From Streptomyces fodineus (GTDB lineage: Bacteria > Actinomycetota > Actinomycetes > Streptomycetales > Streptomycetaceae), in the NCBI RefSeq assembly GCF_001735805.1, contig NZ_CP017248.1, forward strand, positions 6,882,001 to 6,946,000: a stretch of 64,000 bases of DNA, written 5' to 3'. Position numbers and translations under genes: made by a program. The notes beneath the pieces are model-generated. The model worked only from the letters and a program-made list of their open reading frames with translations. It was not told where the DNA came from and searched no databases. Each line of letters begins with the position of its first letter. The stretch's first letter is position 1. This document shows, in pieces, positions 8,900 to 16,876 of this stretch.

Positions 8900-8928
8900 T
8901 TGACGGTTTCCGGGAGCCCTCAAACAAT
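8900..8928 (+). promoter_or_regulatory. Candidate promoter of the arabinofuranosidase gene
   Basis: TTGACG (8900-8905), 17 bases, then AACAAT (8923-8928) resemble -35 and -10 boxes of a housekeeping-type promoter. They lie about 105 bases upstream of the GTG start, with an inverted repeat (8975-9013) in between. Confidence 0.35.
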
Positions 8929-8974
8929 CGCCTCTGCATTTCCAGGAATTCCAGCAATTTCCGTCGTCGAATAG

Positions 8975-9013
8975 GTTCGGTATTTCGATCGAACAACGTC
9001 CGAGATACCGAAC
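8975..9013. promoter_or_regulatory. Long inverted repeat upstream of the arabinofuranosidase
   Basis: GTTCGGTATTTCG (8975-8987) and CGAGATACCGAAC (9001-9013) pair at 12 of 13 positions around a 13-base centre, ending 20 bases before the GTG start. It lies between the candidate promoter and the ribosome binding site, as expected of an operator for a sugar-responsive repressor or of a leader hairpin. Confidence 0.5.
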
Positions 9014-9033
9014 GGAGAATCCGAGGTGCAACC

Positions 9034-10602
9034 GTGCTCCTGAGATCCCCCCACATCCGCCCCCGCGGGGTGAGCGGCGCCGCCCTGTCCGTCCTCGCCG
9101 TCTGTGCCACCCTGGCCGCGCTGCTCCTCGGCGTCGGCGCGCCCCAGGCCGCCGCCGCGAGCTCGCTGCCCTGTGACATCTACGCCGCCGCGGGCACCCC
9201 CTGCGTCGCCGCGCACAGCCTGGTCCGGGCGCTGTACTCCTCGTACAACGGCCCGCTCTACCAGGTGCAGCGGGCCTCGGACGGCGCCACGAGGAACATC
9301 GGGCTGCCGGCCGCCGGCGGATACGCGAACGCGGCCGCCCAGGACTCCTTCTGTTCCGGCACGACCTGCATCATCACCAAGATCTACGACCAGTCCTCGC
9401 GCCACAACGACCTCACGATCGAGGGTGCGGGCGGCGCCGGGGCGGCCGATGTGGGAGCGCCCGCCGACGCGCTGCCGGTGACCGTCGGCGGCCACCAGGT
9501 CTACGGCCTGGAGATCTCCGCCGGCATGGGCTACCGGGACGATTCGACCTCCGGCATCGCCACCGACGGCGGCGCCGAGGGGATGTACATGGTGACCTCC
9601 GGTACCCATGTCAACAACCGCTGCTGCTTCGACTACGGCAATGCCGAGACCAACAACAAGGACACCGGCAACGGGCACATGGACGCCATCAACTTCGGCA
9701 CCGAGTGCTGGTTCTCGCCCTGCTACGGACAGGGCCCCTGGGTGCAGGCCGACCTGGAGAACGGGCTGTTCCAGTCCGACGCCGGACACAGCAAGAACAC
9801 CTCCGACACCGGCACCGGGCCGCTGCCGTTCGTGACCGCGCTGCTCAAGAACAACGGCCAGAACCATTTCGCGCTCAAATGGGGAAATGCCCAATCCGGC
9901 GGGCTGACCACGACCTATTCCGGCGGTGAGCCGACCACCAGCGGATACTCGCCCATGCACCAGGAGGGCGCGATCGTCCTCGGCACCGGCGGCGACAACA
10001 GCAACGGCTCCATCGGCTCCTTCTTCGAGGGCGTCATGACCTCCGGCATCCCGACGGACGCCGCCGACAACGCCGTACAGGCCGACATCGTCTCCGTCGG
10101 CTACGGCGGCGCGACCGGCAGCACCGGCACGCTCGGTCCCGGCTCGGAGATCTCGCTGCGCGCCACCACCTCCTGCTGCACCGGCGACTACGTCCGTCAC
10201 CAGAACAACGCCGGCGTCGTCTCCGCCATCACCTCCGGCAGCTCCAGCCTGGACAAGAACGACGCCACCTGGATCGTGCGCCGGGGGCTCGCCGACAGCT
10301 CGTGCGTGTCGTTCGAGTCGCGCAACTACCCCGGCGACTATCTGCGCCATTCCGACTTCAGGCTCTACCGCGAGCCCATGGACGGCACCGCCCTGTTCAG
10401 GTCCGACGCCACCTTCTGCCCGCAGACCGGCAAGAGCGGCACCGGCACCTCGTTCGCCTCGTACAACTACCCGACGCGGTACTTGCGCCACTACAACCAC
10501 AACCTGTACATAGCGAGCGACGGCGGGTCCAACGACTTCGACAGCGGCAACTCCTGGACCGCCGACGTCAGCTGGGCGGTCAGCTCGCCCTGGGCGCCGT
10601 AG
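9034..10602 (+). CDS. Secreted alpha-L-arabinofuranosidase B (GH54 + CBM42)
   Basis: The 522-residue precursor has a Tat/Sec-type signal (RSPHIRPRG then a hydrophobic stretch ending APQAAAAS), so it is exported. The mature N-terminus SLPCDIYAAAGTPCVAAHS and the blocks RCCFDYGNAETNNKDTGNGH and GTGGDNSNGSIGSFFEG are GH54 signatures; the Glu in GNAET and Asp in GGDNS are the likely catalytic pair. Residues about 365-522 hold the CBM42 beta-trefoil with three copies of a Y-V/L-R-H motif. It trims arabinose from arabinoxylan. The GTG at 9034 is chosen because GAGG precedes it and a signal peptide follows. Its 3' end overlaps the convergent kinase gene by 23 bases. Confidence 0.88.
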   Translation: MLLRSPHIRPRGVSGAALSVLAVCATLAALLLGVGAPQAAAASSLPCDIYAAAGTPCVAAHSLVRALYSSYNGPLYQVQRASDGATRNIGLPAAGGYANAAAQDSFCSGTTCIITKIYDQSSRHNDLTIEGAGGAGAADVGAPADALPVTVGGHQVYGLEISAGMGYRDDSTSGIATDGGAEGMYMVTSGTHVNNRCCFDYGNAETNNKDTGNGHMDAINFGTECWFSPCYGQGPWVQADLENGLFQSDAGHSKNTSDTGTGPLPFVTALLKNNGQNHFALKWGNAQSGGLTTTYSGGEPTTSGYSPMHQEGAIVLGTGGDNSNGSIGSFFEGVMTSGIPTDAADNAVQADIVSVGYGGATGSTGTLGPGSEISLRATTSCCTGDYVRHQNNAGVVSAITSGSSSLDKNDATWIVRRGLADSSCVSFESRNYPGDYLRHSDFRLYREPMDGTALFRSDATFCPQTGKSGTGTSFASYNYPTRYLRHYNHNLYIASDGGSNDFDSGNSWTADVSWAVSSPWAP

Positions 10603-11854
10603 CCACCGCGTCCGCGAACCGCGCCGACTCCACCGGGAGCTCGGCGGTCACCGTGAAACCGCCGCGCGGCGACGGGCCGGCCGTGAGCGAGCCGCCCGCC
10701 GCCGCGAGGCGCTCGGTCAGCCCCTTCAGTCCCGTGCCGCCGATACCCTGCTGAGGCCGGCTGACCGGCGTGCCGCTGCCGTTGTCGGTGACGGTCAGCC
10801 GGGCCTGCTCGGTGCCGCTCTCGACGGTGATCTCACAGCGGCCGGCGTCGCTGTGCCGGACCACGTTGGTGACCGCCTCGCGCACCACCCAGCCGAGCAG
10901 CGCCTCGGTCTGCGGTTCGAGCGGTATACCGGACTGCCGTACCACCGGCTCCACGCTCGCCGCCGACAGCGCCGAGCGGGCCCGGGTCAGCTCGGTGGCC
11001 AGGCTCCCCTCCCGGTAGCCGGTCACCGCCTCGCGGATCTCGGTGAGCGCCTGCCGGCCCACCGACTCGATGTCGGTGATCTGGCCCAGTGCCGCGTCCA
11101 TGTCGCGCGGGGCCAGCCGCCGTGCCGCCTCCGACTTCACCACGATCACCGACAGCGTGTGCCCGAGCAGGTCGTGCAGATCCCGCGAGAAGCGCAGCCG
11201 CTCCTTCTCCACCGCGCGCCGGGCCAGCTCCTCGCGGGCGGCGCGCAGCTCCCGTACCGCCTCGGACAGGCCGAGGATCGCGGCGGTCACCATGCTGGAG
11301 AGGAAGGTGGCGTAGCCGATGTTCGTCGCGTCGCCCCAGTTGTCGCGGATGCCGGAGACGGCCGCCGCGTACACCGCGAGCAGGATGCCGGTACGGCCCA
11401 GCCAGGGGCCGCGCAGCGTGGCGCCGGTCGCGAGGCCCAGCAGCGGGAAGAACATCAGCCAGCTGCCGCCGTAGCCGACGGCCAGTCCCGTGGTCAGCAG
11501 GGCCATCAGCAGCAGGGCCACCCGGGTGGAGACGGCCTCGCGCTTGGTGCGGTCGAAGGAGCGGAAGGTGACGTAGACGTAGAGGGAGTTGAAGGCGAGC
11601 AGGCCCAGGCCGCCGATCAACGGGTTCGGGGTCTCGCCCTGGAGCAGGTTGGAGAAGGCCCCCATCCCCATCAGCAGCCACGGCAGCAGCGAGAACCCGG
11701 TGGGCGGCGGGCCCGGATGGTCGAGGTCCGGGTTCTTGCCCTGCTTCCGGGCGGCCCGTTGCGCGGCCCGGAAGCGTTCGAGATCGTCCCGCCACTGGCG
11801 CCGCTCGGCCCGGAGGGCCTGTATGTGGCACTGCATTCCCCGCATCAACGTCAT
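10580..11854 (-). CDS. Sensor histidine kinase, DesK-like (HisKA_3)
   Basis: This 424-residue kinase has several TM helices (about 55-200), a HisKA_3 dimerisation helix with phospho-His227 in FSRDLHDLLGH, and a C-terminal HATPase domain (REAVTNVVRHS, TDNGSG, GTGLKGLTERL). DesK-like kinases sense membrane or envelope state and phosphorylate NarL-type regulators, here surely the protein from 8139-8780. The start is uncertain: ATG 11854 follows GGGGGA, but other ATGs lie 9 and 18 bases further in. The C-terminal residues are encoded over the last codons of the opposite-strand arabinofuranosidase gene. Confidence 0.87.
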   Translation of the reverse strand: MTLMRGMQCHIQALRAERRQWRDDLERFRAAQRAARKQGKNPDLDHPGPPPTGFSLLPWLLMGMGAFSNLLQGETPNPLIGGLGLLAFNSLYVYVTFRSFDRTKREAVSTRVALLLMALLTTGLAVGYGGSWLMFFPLLGLATGATLRGPWLGRTGILLAVYAAAVSGIRDNWGDATNIGYATFLSSMVTAAILGLSEAVRELRAAREELARRAVEKERLRFSRDLHDLLGHTLSVIVVKSEAARRLAPRDMDAALGQITDIESVGRQALTEIREAVTGYREGSLATELTRARSALSAASVEPVVRQSGIPLEPQTEALLGWVVREAVTNVVRHSDAGRCEITVESGTEQARLTVTDNGSGTPVSRPQQGIGGTGLKGLTERLAAAGGSLTAGPSPRGGFTVTAELPVESARFADAVATAPRAS

Positions 11855-11914
11855 CTCTGCGCATCCCCCGGTCAGAAGGTCCCCGCCCGACGGCGGTCCG
11901 ACAGTCCAGCGTAC

Positions 11915-11928
11915 GAACCGATCGGTTC
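11915..11928. promoter_or_regulatory. Perfect 14-bp palindrome upstream of the kinase gene
   Basis: GAACCGATCGGTTC is its own reverse complement and sits at the distance expected of a promoter-proximal operator for the kinase. The regulator is unknown. Confidence 0.35.
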
Positions 11929-12089
11929 CGGCCAAACCGTCAGCACGATGATGGCACCCCGTGCCCGGGGCGGGGCAGAGGCGCATGTACGCACTCGGGC
12001 AGTACATATGTCACTGCCGCGGCAGAGCTGACACGGCGTCAGGAGCCTTCACAACTGTGGAGCGCTGGGCTATACAGAGGGCGCCGGAC

Positions 12090-12103
12090 TGGAACGCGTT
12101 CTA
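12090..12103. promoter_or_regulatory. KstR-like operator of the MaoC/ADH/SDR operon
   Basis: TGGAACGCGTTCTA, identical in all 14 bases to the site at 2997-3010, fits T-NN-AAC-NN-GTT-NN-A. It lies 82 bases upstream of the MaoC start, where it could overlap the promoter. Two exact copies before genes of one metabolic theme make chance unlikely. Confidence 0.62.
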
Positions 12104-12184
12104 GATCGGCCCGTAGCGACCTCGGTGCGGCCGACGGTGCGGACGTCCGCGCCGGGGTCTTGAACCGCCAGTGTCAGGAGCCGT

Positions 12185-13042
12185 ATGCCCATCGACGCAG
12201 CGAAAGCCCTCGCGGCCGAACCCCGGACCGGTGAGATCTCCTGGACCACCAAGGACGTCCAGCTCTACCACCTCGGTATCGGCGCCGGCCGCCCCGCCAC
12301 CGACCCCGACGAGCTGCGCTACACCCTGGAGTCCCGGCTGCACGTCCTGCCGAGCTTCGCCACCGTCGCGGGCTCCGGCGCACCCGGCGTGATCAGCGGG
12401 CTGTCCATGCCCGGTGTGGAGGTCGAGCTCGCCAAGGTCCTGCACGGCGGGCAGACACTGGAGATCCACCGCCCCATCCCGGCCGAGGGCACGGCGACCG
12501 CGACCCACCGTCTCGCCGCCCTCTACGACAAGGGCAAGGCCGCCATCCTGGTCCTGCGCACCGAGGTCGCCGACGCCGACGGCCCGCTGTGGACCAACGA
12601 CGCCCAGATCTTCGTACGCGGGGAAGGCGGGTGGGGCGGCGACCGCGGCCCCTCGACCCGGCTCGAACCCCCCGCCGGCGCGCCCGACCGGACCGTGGAG
12701 CGCCCGGTCCGCGAGGACCAGGCCCTCCTCTACCGCCTGTGCGGCGACTGGAACCCGCTGCACGCCGACCCCGAGTTCGCCCGGCGCGCCGGGTTCGACA
12801 AGCCGATCCTGCACGGGCTGTGCACCTACGGCATCACCCTCAAGGCCGTCGTGGACACGCTGCTCGGCGGGGAGGTGGGCCGGGTCCGGTCGTACACCAC
12901 CCGGTTCGCGGGCGTGGTGTTCCCGGGCGAGACCCTGCGCATCCGCATGTGGCGCCAGGCGGGCCGGGTGCGGGTGGCGGTGAGCGCGGTCGAGCGGGAC
13001 GACGCGCCGGTCCTCGCGGACACCGTCGTAGAGCACTCCTGA
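12185..13042 (+). CDS. MaoC-like (hotdog) enoyl-CoA hydratase
   Basis: This 285-residue double-hotdog hydratase belongs to the HSD17B4/MFE-2 hydratase-2 group. The C-terminal hotdog carries the (R)-hydratase motif GDWNPLHADPEFARRAGFDK (catalytic Asp and His) followed by PILHGLCTYG. It should hydrate 2-enoyl-CoA to (R)-3-hydroxyacyl-CoA in beta-oxidation of branched or sterol side chains. It is the first gene of a three-gene operon (25 bases to ADH, 14 bases to SDR) under a KstR-like operator; KstR regulons in mycobacteria include similar MaoC hydratases and SDRs. Confidence 0.85.
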   Translation: MPIDAAKALAAEPRTGEISWTTKDVQLYHLGIGAGRPATDPDELRYTLESRLHVLPSFATVAGSGAPGVISGLSMPGVEVELAKVLHGGQTLEIHRPIPAEGTATATHRLAALYDKGKAAILVLRTEVADADGPLWTNDAQIFVRGEGGWGGDRGPSTRLEPPAGAPDRTVERPVREDQALLYRLCGDWNPLHADPEFARRAGFDKPILHGLCTYGITLKAVVDTLLGGEVGRVRSYTTRFAGVVFPGETLRIRMWRQAGRVRVAVSAVERDDAPVLADTVVEHS

Positions 13043-13067
13043 AACCAGCATCGAGGGGAGCCGCACC

Positions 13068-14153
13068 ATGCGCGCAGCGGTACTGCACGAGATCGGCCAG
13101 GAAAAGCTGGAGGTCCTCGACGACGTCGAAGCGGTGGGCTTCGGCCCGGGCAAGGTCAGGGTCCGGGTGCGGGCCGCCGGGCTGTGCCACTCGGACCTGT
13201 CCGCGATGAGCGGGGTGCTGCCGCAGCCCGCGCCGTTCGTGCCGGGCCACGAGGGCGCGGGCGAGATCCTCGAAGTCGGGGACGGCGTACGGAACGTGAA
13301 GCCCGGGGACCGGGTCGTCATCTGCTGGCTGCCCGCCTGCGGCGCCTGCCCGGCCTGCGGGCGCGGCCAGAGCGAGCTGTGCCTGGCCGGCTTCATGAAC
13401 GCAGGCACCCCGAACTTCAAGCGCTCCGCCGGCGGCACTTCGGACGTATTCGGCTTCGCCGGCACCGGCACCTTCGCCGAGGAGGTCGTGGTCGACGCCG
13501 GCTGCGCGGTCCCCGTCCCCGAGGACGTGCCCTTCGACATCGCCGCGCTGATCGGCTGCGGGGTCACCACCGGCCTCGGCGCCGCCCTCAACACCGCCGA
13601 TCTCCAGGCCGGTTCGACGGTCGCCGTCATCGGGTGCGGAGGCGTCGGCATCTCCGCCGTGCAGGGCGCGCGGCTGAAGGGCGCCGCCGAGATCGTCGCC
13701 GTGGACCCGGTGGCCTCCCGGCGCGAGTCGGCTCTCAAGTTCGGCGCCACGAAGGCCGTTTCGCCGGACGGACTGGCCGACGCCAAGCAGCAGGTCACCG
13801 GCGGCGAGGGCTTCGACTACGTCTTCGAGGTCGTCGGCAGGTCGGCCACCGCCCGCACCGCGTACGAGAACACCCGGCGCGGCGGCACCCTCGTCGTGGT
13901 CGGCGCCGGCGCCATGGACGACTTCCTGCAGCTCAACATGTTCGAGCTGTTCTTCGACGAGAAGCGCATCCTGCCGTCCATGTACGGCGGCGGCGACGTG
14001 CTGCGCTCCTACGAGCGCGCGATCGCCCTGTGGCGGGCCGGCCGTATCGACCTGGCGGGCCTGATCACCCACCGGGTCCGGCTGGCGGAGATCAACGAGG
14101 CACTGGACCAGATGCGTACCGGGACGGCCCTGCGTACGTGCATCGAGATCTGA
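13068..14153 (+). CDS. Zinc-dependent alcohol dehydrogenase (class III-like)
   Basis: The 361-residue medium-chain dehydrogenase has catalytic zinc ligands in GLCHSDLS and GHEGAGE, and structural zinc Cys in CGACPACGRGQSELC. Its Rossmann fold reads VIGCGGVGIS with Asp (VAVDP) after beta2, indicating NAD(H). It oxidises an alcohol to an aldehyde or ketone. Between a MaoC hydratase and an SDR under a KstR-like operator, a role in steroid or branched-chain side-chain oxidation is plausible. The start at 13068 follows GAGGGGAGCC. Confidence 0.85.
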   Translation: MRAAVLHEIGQEKLEVLDDVEAVGFGPGKVRVRVRAAGLCHSDLSAMSGVLPQPAPFVPGHEGAGEILEVGDGVRNVKPGDRVVICWLPACGACPACGRGQSELCLAGFMNAGTPNFKRSAGGTSDVFGFAGTGTFAEEVVVDAGCAVPVPEDVPFDIAALIGCGVTTGLGAALNTADLQAGSTVAVIGCGGVGISAVQGARLKGAAEIVAVDPVASRRESALKFGATKAVSPDGLADAKQQVTGGEGFDYVFEVVGRSATARTAYENTRRGGTLVVVGAGAMDDFLQLNMFELFFDEKRILPSMYGGGDVLRSYERAIALWRAGRIDLAGLITHRVRLAEINEALDQMRTGTALRTCIEI

Positions 14154-14167
14154 GGACGGGGACCGGC

Positions 14168-15109
14168 ATGGCACTGCCACTTGAGGGTCTGTCCGCCCTC
14201 GTCACCGGCGCCGGACGCGGGCTGGGCCGGGCCGAGGCCCTGGAACTCGCCCGGCTCGGCGCGGCCGTCGTCGTCAACGACTACGGACGGCCCGGCAGGG
14301 ACGGCTCGGGCGAGGCCTCGGCGGGCCCGGCCGAAGAGGTCGCCGCCGAGATACGCGACCAGGGCGGCCGGGCGGTCGCCCACACCGGGGACGTCGCCGA
14401 CTTCCAGCAGGCCGAGGAACTGGTCCGGTTGGCGATCGGTGAGTTCGGCAAGCTGGACATCCTCGTCAACAACGCGGGCATCCTGCGCGACCGCATGGTC
14501 TTCTCCATGACCGAGGACGAGTGGGACTCGGTGATCCGCGTCCACCTCAAGGGCCACTTCAACACCACCCACTTCGCCGCCGCGCACTGGCGGGAGCGGT
14601 CCAAGGCGGCCGGGGGAGCGAAGGTCTACGGGCGGATCGTGAACACCTCCTCGGAGGCGTTCCTCGCCGGTTCCGCCGGACAGCCCAACTACGCCGCCGC
14701 GAAAGGCGGCATCGTCGGCCTGACCACCTCCACCGCCCTCGCCCTCGCCAGGTACGGCGTCACGGCCAACGCCATCTGCCCGCGCGCCCGGACCCGGATG
14801 ACCGAGGACGTCTTCGCCGGCTTCCAGCGGCCGGAGGAGGGCCTGGACCCGCTGGCCCCCGAGCATGTCGCCCCGCTCGTCGGCTATCTGGCCGCACCGG
14901 CCGCCGCCGGGATCAACGGCCAGCTGCTCGTCGTCCACGGCGGCATGGTCGCGATCGTCGAACGGCCGCGTGTGCAGGCGAAGTTCGACAGCAAGCAGGA
15001 GACGTTCACGTACGACGAACTCGACGCGCTGCTGACCCCGCACTACGCGGACCGGCCGGCGGGGGAGACCTTCGCGGCGATGGAGGTGCTGGGGCTCAAA
15101 CGGGGCTGA
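14168..15109 (+). CDS. SDR family 3-hydroxyacyl-CoA dehydrogenase (HSD17B4-like)
   Basis: This 313-residue SDR has the cofactor loop TGAGRGLGRAEA, the NNAG motif, a Ser (NTSSEAF) and the YAAAK catalytic pair, plus a C-terminal extension of about 60 residues. The insertion GRPGRDGSGEASAGPAEEV after beta2 is typical of the dehydrogenase part of peroxisomal MFE-2/HSD17B4, where it follows MaoC-type hydration by forming 3-ketoacyl-CoA. A thiolase such as the one at 3022 would then cleave it. The start ATG at 14168 lies 14 bases after the ADH stop, so translation is coupled. Confidence 0.85.
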   Translation: MALPLEGLSALVTGAGRGLGRAEALELARLGAAVVVNDYGRPGRDGSGEASAGPAEEVAAEIRDQGGRAVAHTGDVADFQQAEELVRLAIGEFGKLDILVNNAGILRDRMVFSMTEDEWDSVIRVHLKGHFNTTHFAAAHWRERSKAAGGAKVYGRIVNTSSEAFLAGSAGQPNYAAAKGGIVGLTTSTALALARYGVTANAICPRARTRMTEDVFAGFQRPEEGLDPLAPEHVAPLVGYLAAPAAAGINGQLLVVHGGMVAIVERPRVQAKFDSKQETFTYDELDALLTPHYADRPAGETFAAMEVLGLKRG

Positions 15110-15117
15110 GACAAAGA

Positions 15118-15152
15118 GGAACGGGGGGCGCCCGTCGGGCACCCCCCGTTCC
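15118..15152. terminator. Bidirectional hairpin terminator
   Basis: GGAACGGGGGG pairs perfectly with CCCCCCGTTCC over 11 bp, extended by an inner GCCC/GGGC. It lies between the convergent SDR gene and the 52-residue ORF and probably ends both transcripts. Confidence 0.75.
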
Positions 15153-15161
15153 CTGTGACCG

Positions 15162-15320
15162 TCAGGCAGCCGCCTCGGCGGTCTCCTCCGCCGGCTTGCG
15201 GTGCCGGCCGTGCGCGGTCGTCTCGTTCTCCTGGACCGCGATCGGGCCCCGGTGCCGGCCGTGACCGGCAGCCTCGGAAGAGTCGGCAGACAGCTGCTCC
15301 ATCGTGCTGGTCTCACTCAT
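15162..15320 (-). CDS. 52-residue acidic/basic small protein with two HGRHR repeats
   Basis: A small protein, too short for most gene callers, is read from the ATG at 15320. It is rich in Glu/Ser/Thr/Ala and carries two copies of a basic motif, GHGRHRGP and AHGRHRKP, each followed by an acidic stretch. Similar HGRHR-containing short proteins occur in streptomycetes as far as I recall, but I know no function. No signal peptide or Cys. It ends 10 bases from the shared terminator, which supports a real transcript. It could be a peptide precursor, an RNA/DNA-binding micro-protein or an anti-regulator. Confidence 0.6.
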   Translation of the reverse strand: MSETSTMEQLSADSSEAAGHGRHRGPIAVQENETTAHGRHRKPAEETAEAAA

Positions 15321-15416
15321 CGGACGTATTCACCCCGTCAACATGATCTTTCGTACAGCCGGGCGAGTGTAACCGGCACACCGCGGGCCGAATCCAGGCG
15401 CACACGCCAACCGGCA

Positions 15417-16688
15417 CTAGTTCGTTACAAGACGTCCCAGGGGTGCCTGCTGCAACGGCACCGGACGGACCGCAGGCGGCTCCGGAATGTTACCTTCCGT
15501 CGGCTCGGGCGCCGGTTCCACAGGCCCCGGAGGGTCCGGTTCCGCCGGCTCCCGCGACGCCCCGGGCGCCCCGCAAGCCGTGCCGTCCCGGCCCGGACCC
15601 TCCAGACCCGCCTCCCCCGGTCCCGGGGCCACGGCAGTACCGCTTCCCGTGGCCGTCTCCCCCCGGGGCGCCGTCAGCTCCGCCACACCGCACGGAGTCT
15701 CCCGCGTGGCGTACGGCAGCCGCAGCACCCCGTCCCGTGTCCACAGCCCGGCCCCGGCCAGCCACCCCGCGGGCGGCGGGAGATGGCTCACCCGCCGCCC
15801 GGACGGCCGCCAGATGCCCAGCCAGCTGTTGCCGAACGGCCCGTCGACGCGCAGCGCCACCGCGCAGTTCTCCGGCATCAGCACCTGTCCGGGCTGGATC
15901 GCGAACGGCGTCACCGCACAGTCCGGCACCCTGAGGCACTCCGGGAAGCGCACCGGCAGCGTGCTGCCGAGCACGCCCCAGCCCAATCGTTCCTGCCCCG
16001 GCGAGGGCGCGTCGGAGGAGATGAGCAGCAGCCCGCTGTCGAGGTCGGCGAGCAGCAGCCGGTCGTCGCTCCCGGCCGCGATCTGCAGCAGCGGCGAGAC
16101 CTCGGCCCGCTCCAGGTCCACCACGACCGTCTTGACCGGCCCGCCGGCCGGCTCCCGGTCCAGCGCCAGCATCCGCCCGGCGCGGTCCAGCCAGACCCCG
16201 CCCGAGCAGCGCCCCGGCACCTCCGCGAGCCGCTGCGGCCCGAACACCCCGCCCGCCACCAGCCAGACCACGCTCGATCGCGGGCCGACGGCGAGGGCGT
16301 ACGCCCGCGAGCCACCCGGGGCGGGCGGCAGCAGGGTGAGCCGGGTGCCGGGCTCGGGGCACTCCACCGCGCCCAGCGGCAGCTCGCCGGTGCCGGGGCC
16401 GGTCGGGTACAGCAGCGAGAAGGCGTGCCGGTGCTCGATCAGCCGGTGGATCAGCACCCTGCCGTCGGACAGCGGCTGCACCTCGGTGCCGGGCTCCTCC
16501 GGCTGGTTGCCGGGCAGCGGCACCGCGTACGGCTCCGGGCCGTCCAGCGTCCAGCGCTCCGGGAACCAGCACTCGCCGGCCGGCGCGAGCCGCGCGCCGT
16601 ACGTCCCGTCCGCCGTGATGACGCACCCCGCCTCCGGCATCCCGCCGGCCCCGTCCGTGGACGGGGTTTCGATCGCACAGGCCGTCAT
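15417..16688 (-). CDS. Hypothetical protein, beta-propeller-like, Pro-rich C-terminus
   Basis: I do not recognise a named family in this 423-residue soluble protein. Residues 1-355 are rich in short beta strands with repeating hydrophobic/Gly patterns (RAYALAVGPRSSVVWLV, GGVWLDRAGRMLALD, DDRLLLADLDSGLLLISSD), suggesting a beta-propeller. The last ~65 residues are Pro/Glu/Gly-rich and disordered. The start ATG 16688 is preceded by GGAGG at good spacing; the in-frame 24-codon extension lacks a site. It is divergent from the NIF3 operon. Confidence 0.6.
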   Translation of the reverse strand: MTACAIETPSTDGAGGMPEAGCVITADGTYGARLAPAGECWFPERWTLDGPEPYAVPLPGNQPEEPGTEVQPLSDGRVLIHRLIEHRHAFSLLYPTGPGTGELPLGAVECPEPGTRLTLLPPAPGGSRAYALAVGPRSSVVWLVAGGVFGPQRLAEVPGRCSGGVWLDRAGRMLALDREPAGGPVKTVVVDLERAEVSPLLQIAAGSDDRLLLADLDSGLLLISSDAPSPGQERLGWGVLGSTLPVRFPECLRVPDCAVTPFAIQPGQVLMPENCAVALRVDGPFGNSWLGIWRPSGRRVSHLPPPAGWLAGAGLWTRDGVLRLPYATRETPCGVAELTAPRGETATGSGTAVAPGPGEAGLEGPGRDGTACGAPGASREPAEPDPPGPVEPAPEPTEGNIPEPPAVRPVPLQQAPLGRLVTN

Positions 16689-16863
16689 GGTTCGGTCACC
16701 TCCGGCGACGAAGCTAGTTTTCGCACGCGCGGGCGTGGGACCGGCCGACCACGGCTTCACACATACGGGTGGCGCAGAAGCGATTCACCTGAGGAAAACG
16801 GGACCTTTGTGCTGAGCGGGGGCAGAGCGCGTGGATACGGTACGGCCGCTCGGACCAGCCAGG

Positions 16864-16869
16864 TAGCCT
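16864..16869 (+). promoter_or_regulatory. -10 box of a leaderless promoter for the NIF3 operon
   Basis: TAGCCT is followed by seven bases and then the GTG start of the NIF3 gene. This is the spacing of a leaderless actinobacterial transcript that begins at the start codon. No Shine-Dalgarno sequence is seen. Confidence 0.5.
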
Positions 16870-16876
16870 TTCCCTC

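Larger units (their letters stand above)
11855..12184. other. Divergent intergenic region, kinase / MaoC operon
   Basis: This 330-base stretch holds no gene. It contains a perfect 14-bp palindrome GAACCGATCGGTTC at 11915-11928, about 60 bases upstream of the kinase start, and the KstR-like operator at 12090-12103 upstream of the MaoC gene. The rest shows no clear signal. Confidence 0.6.
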
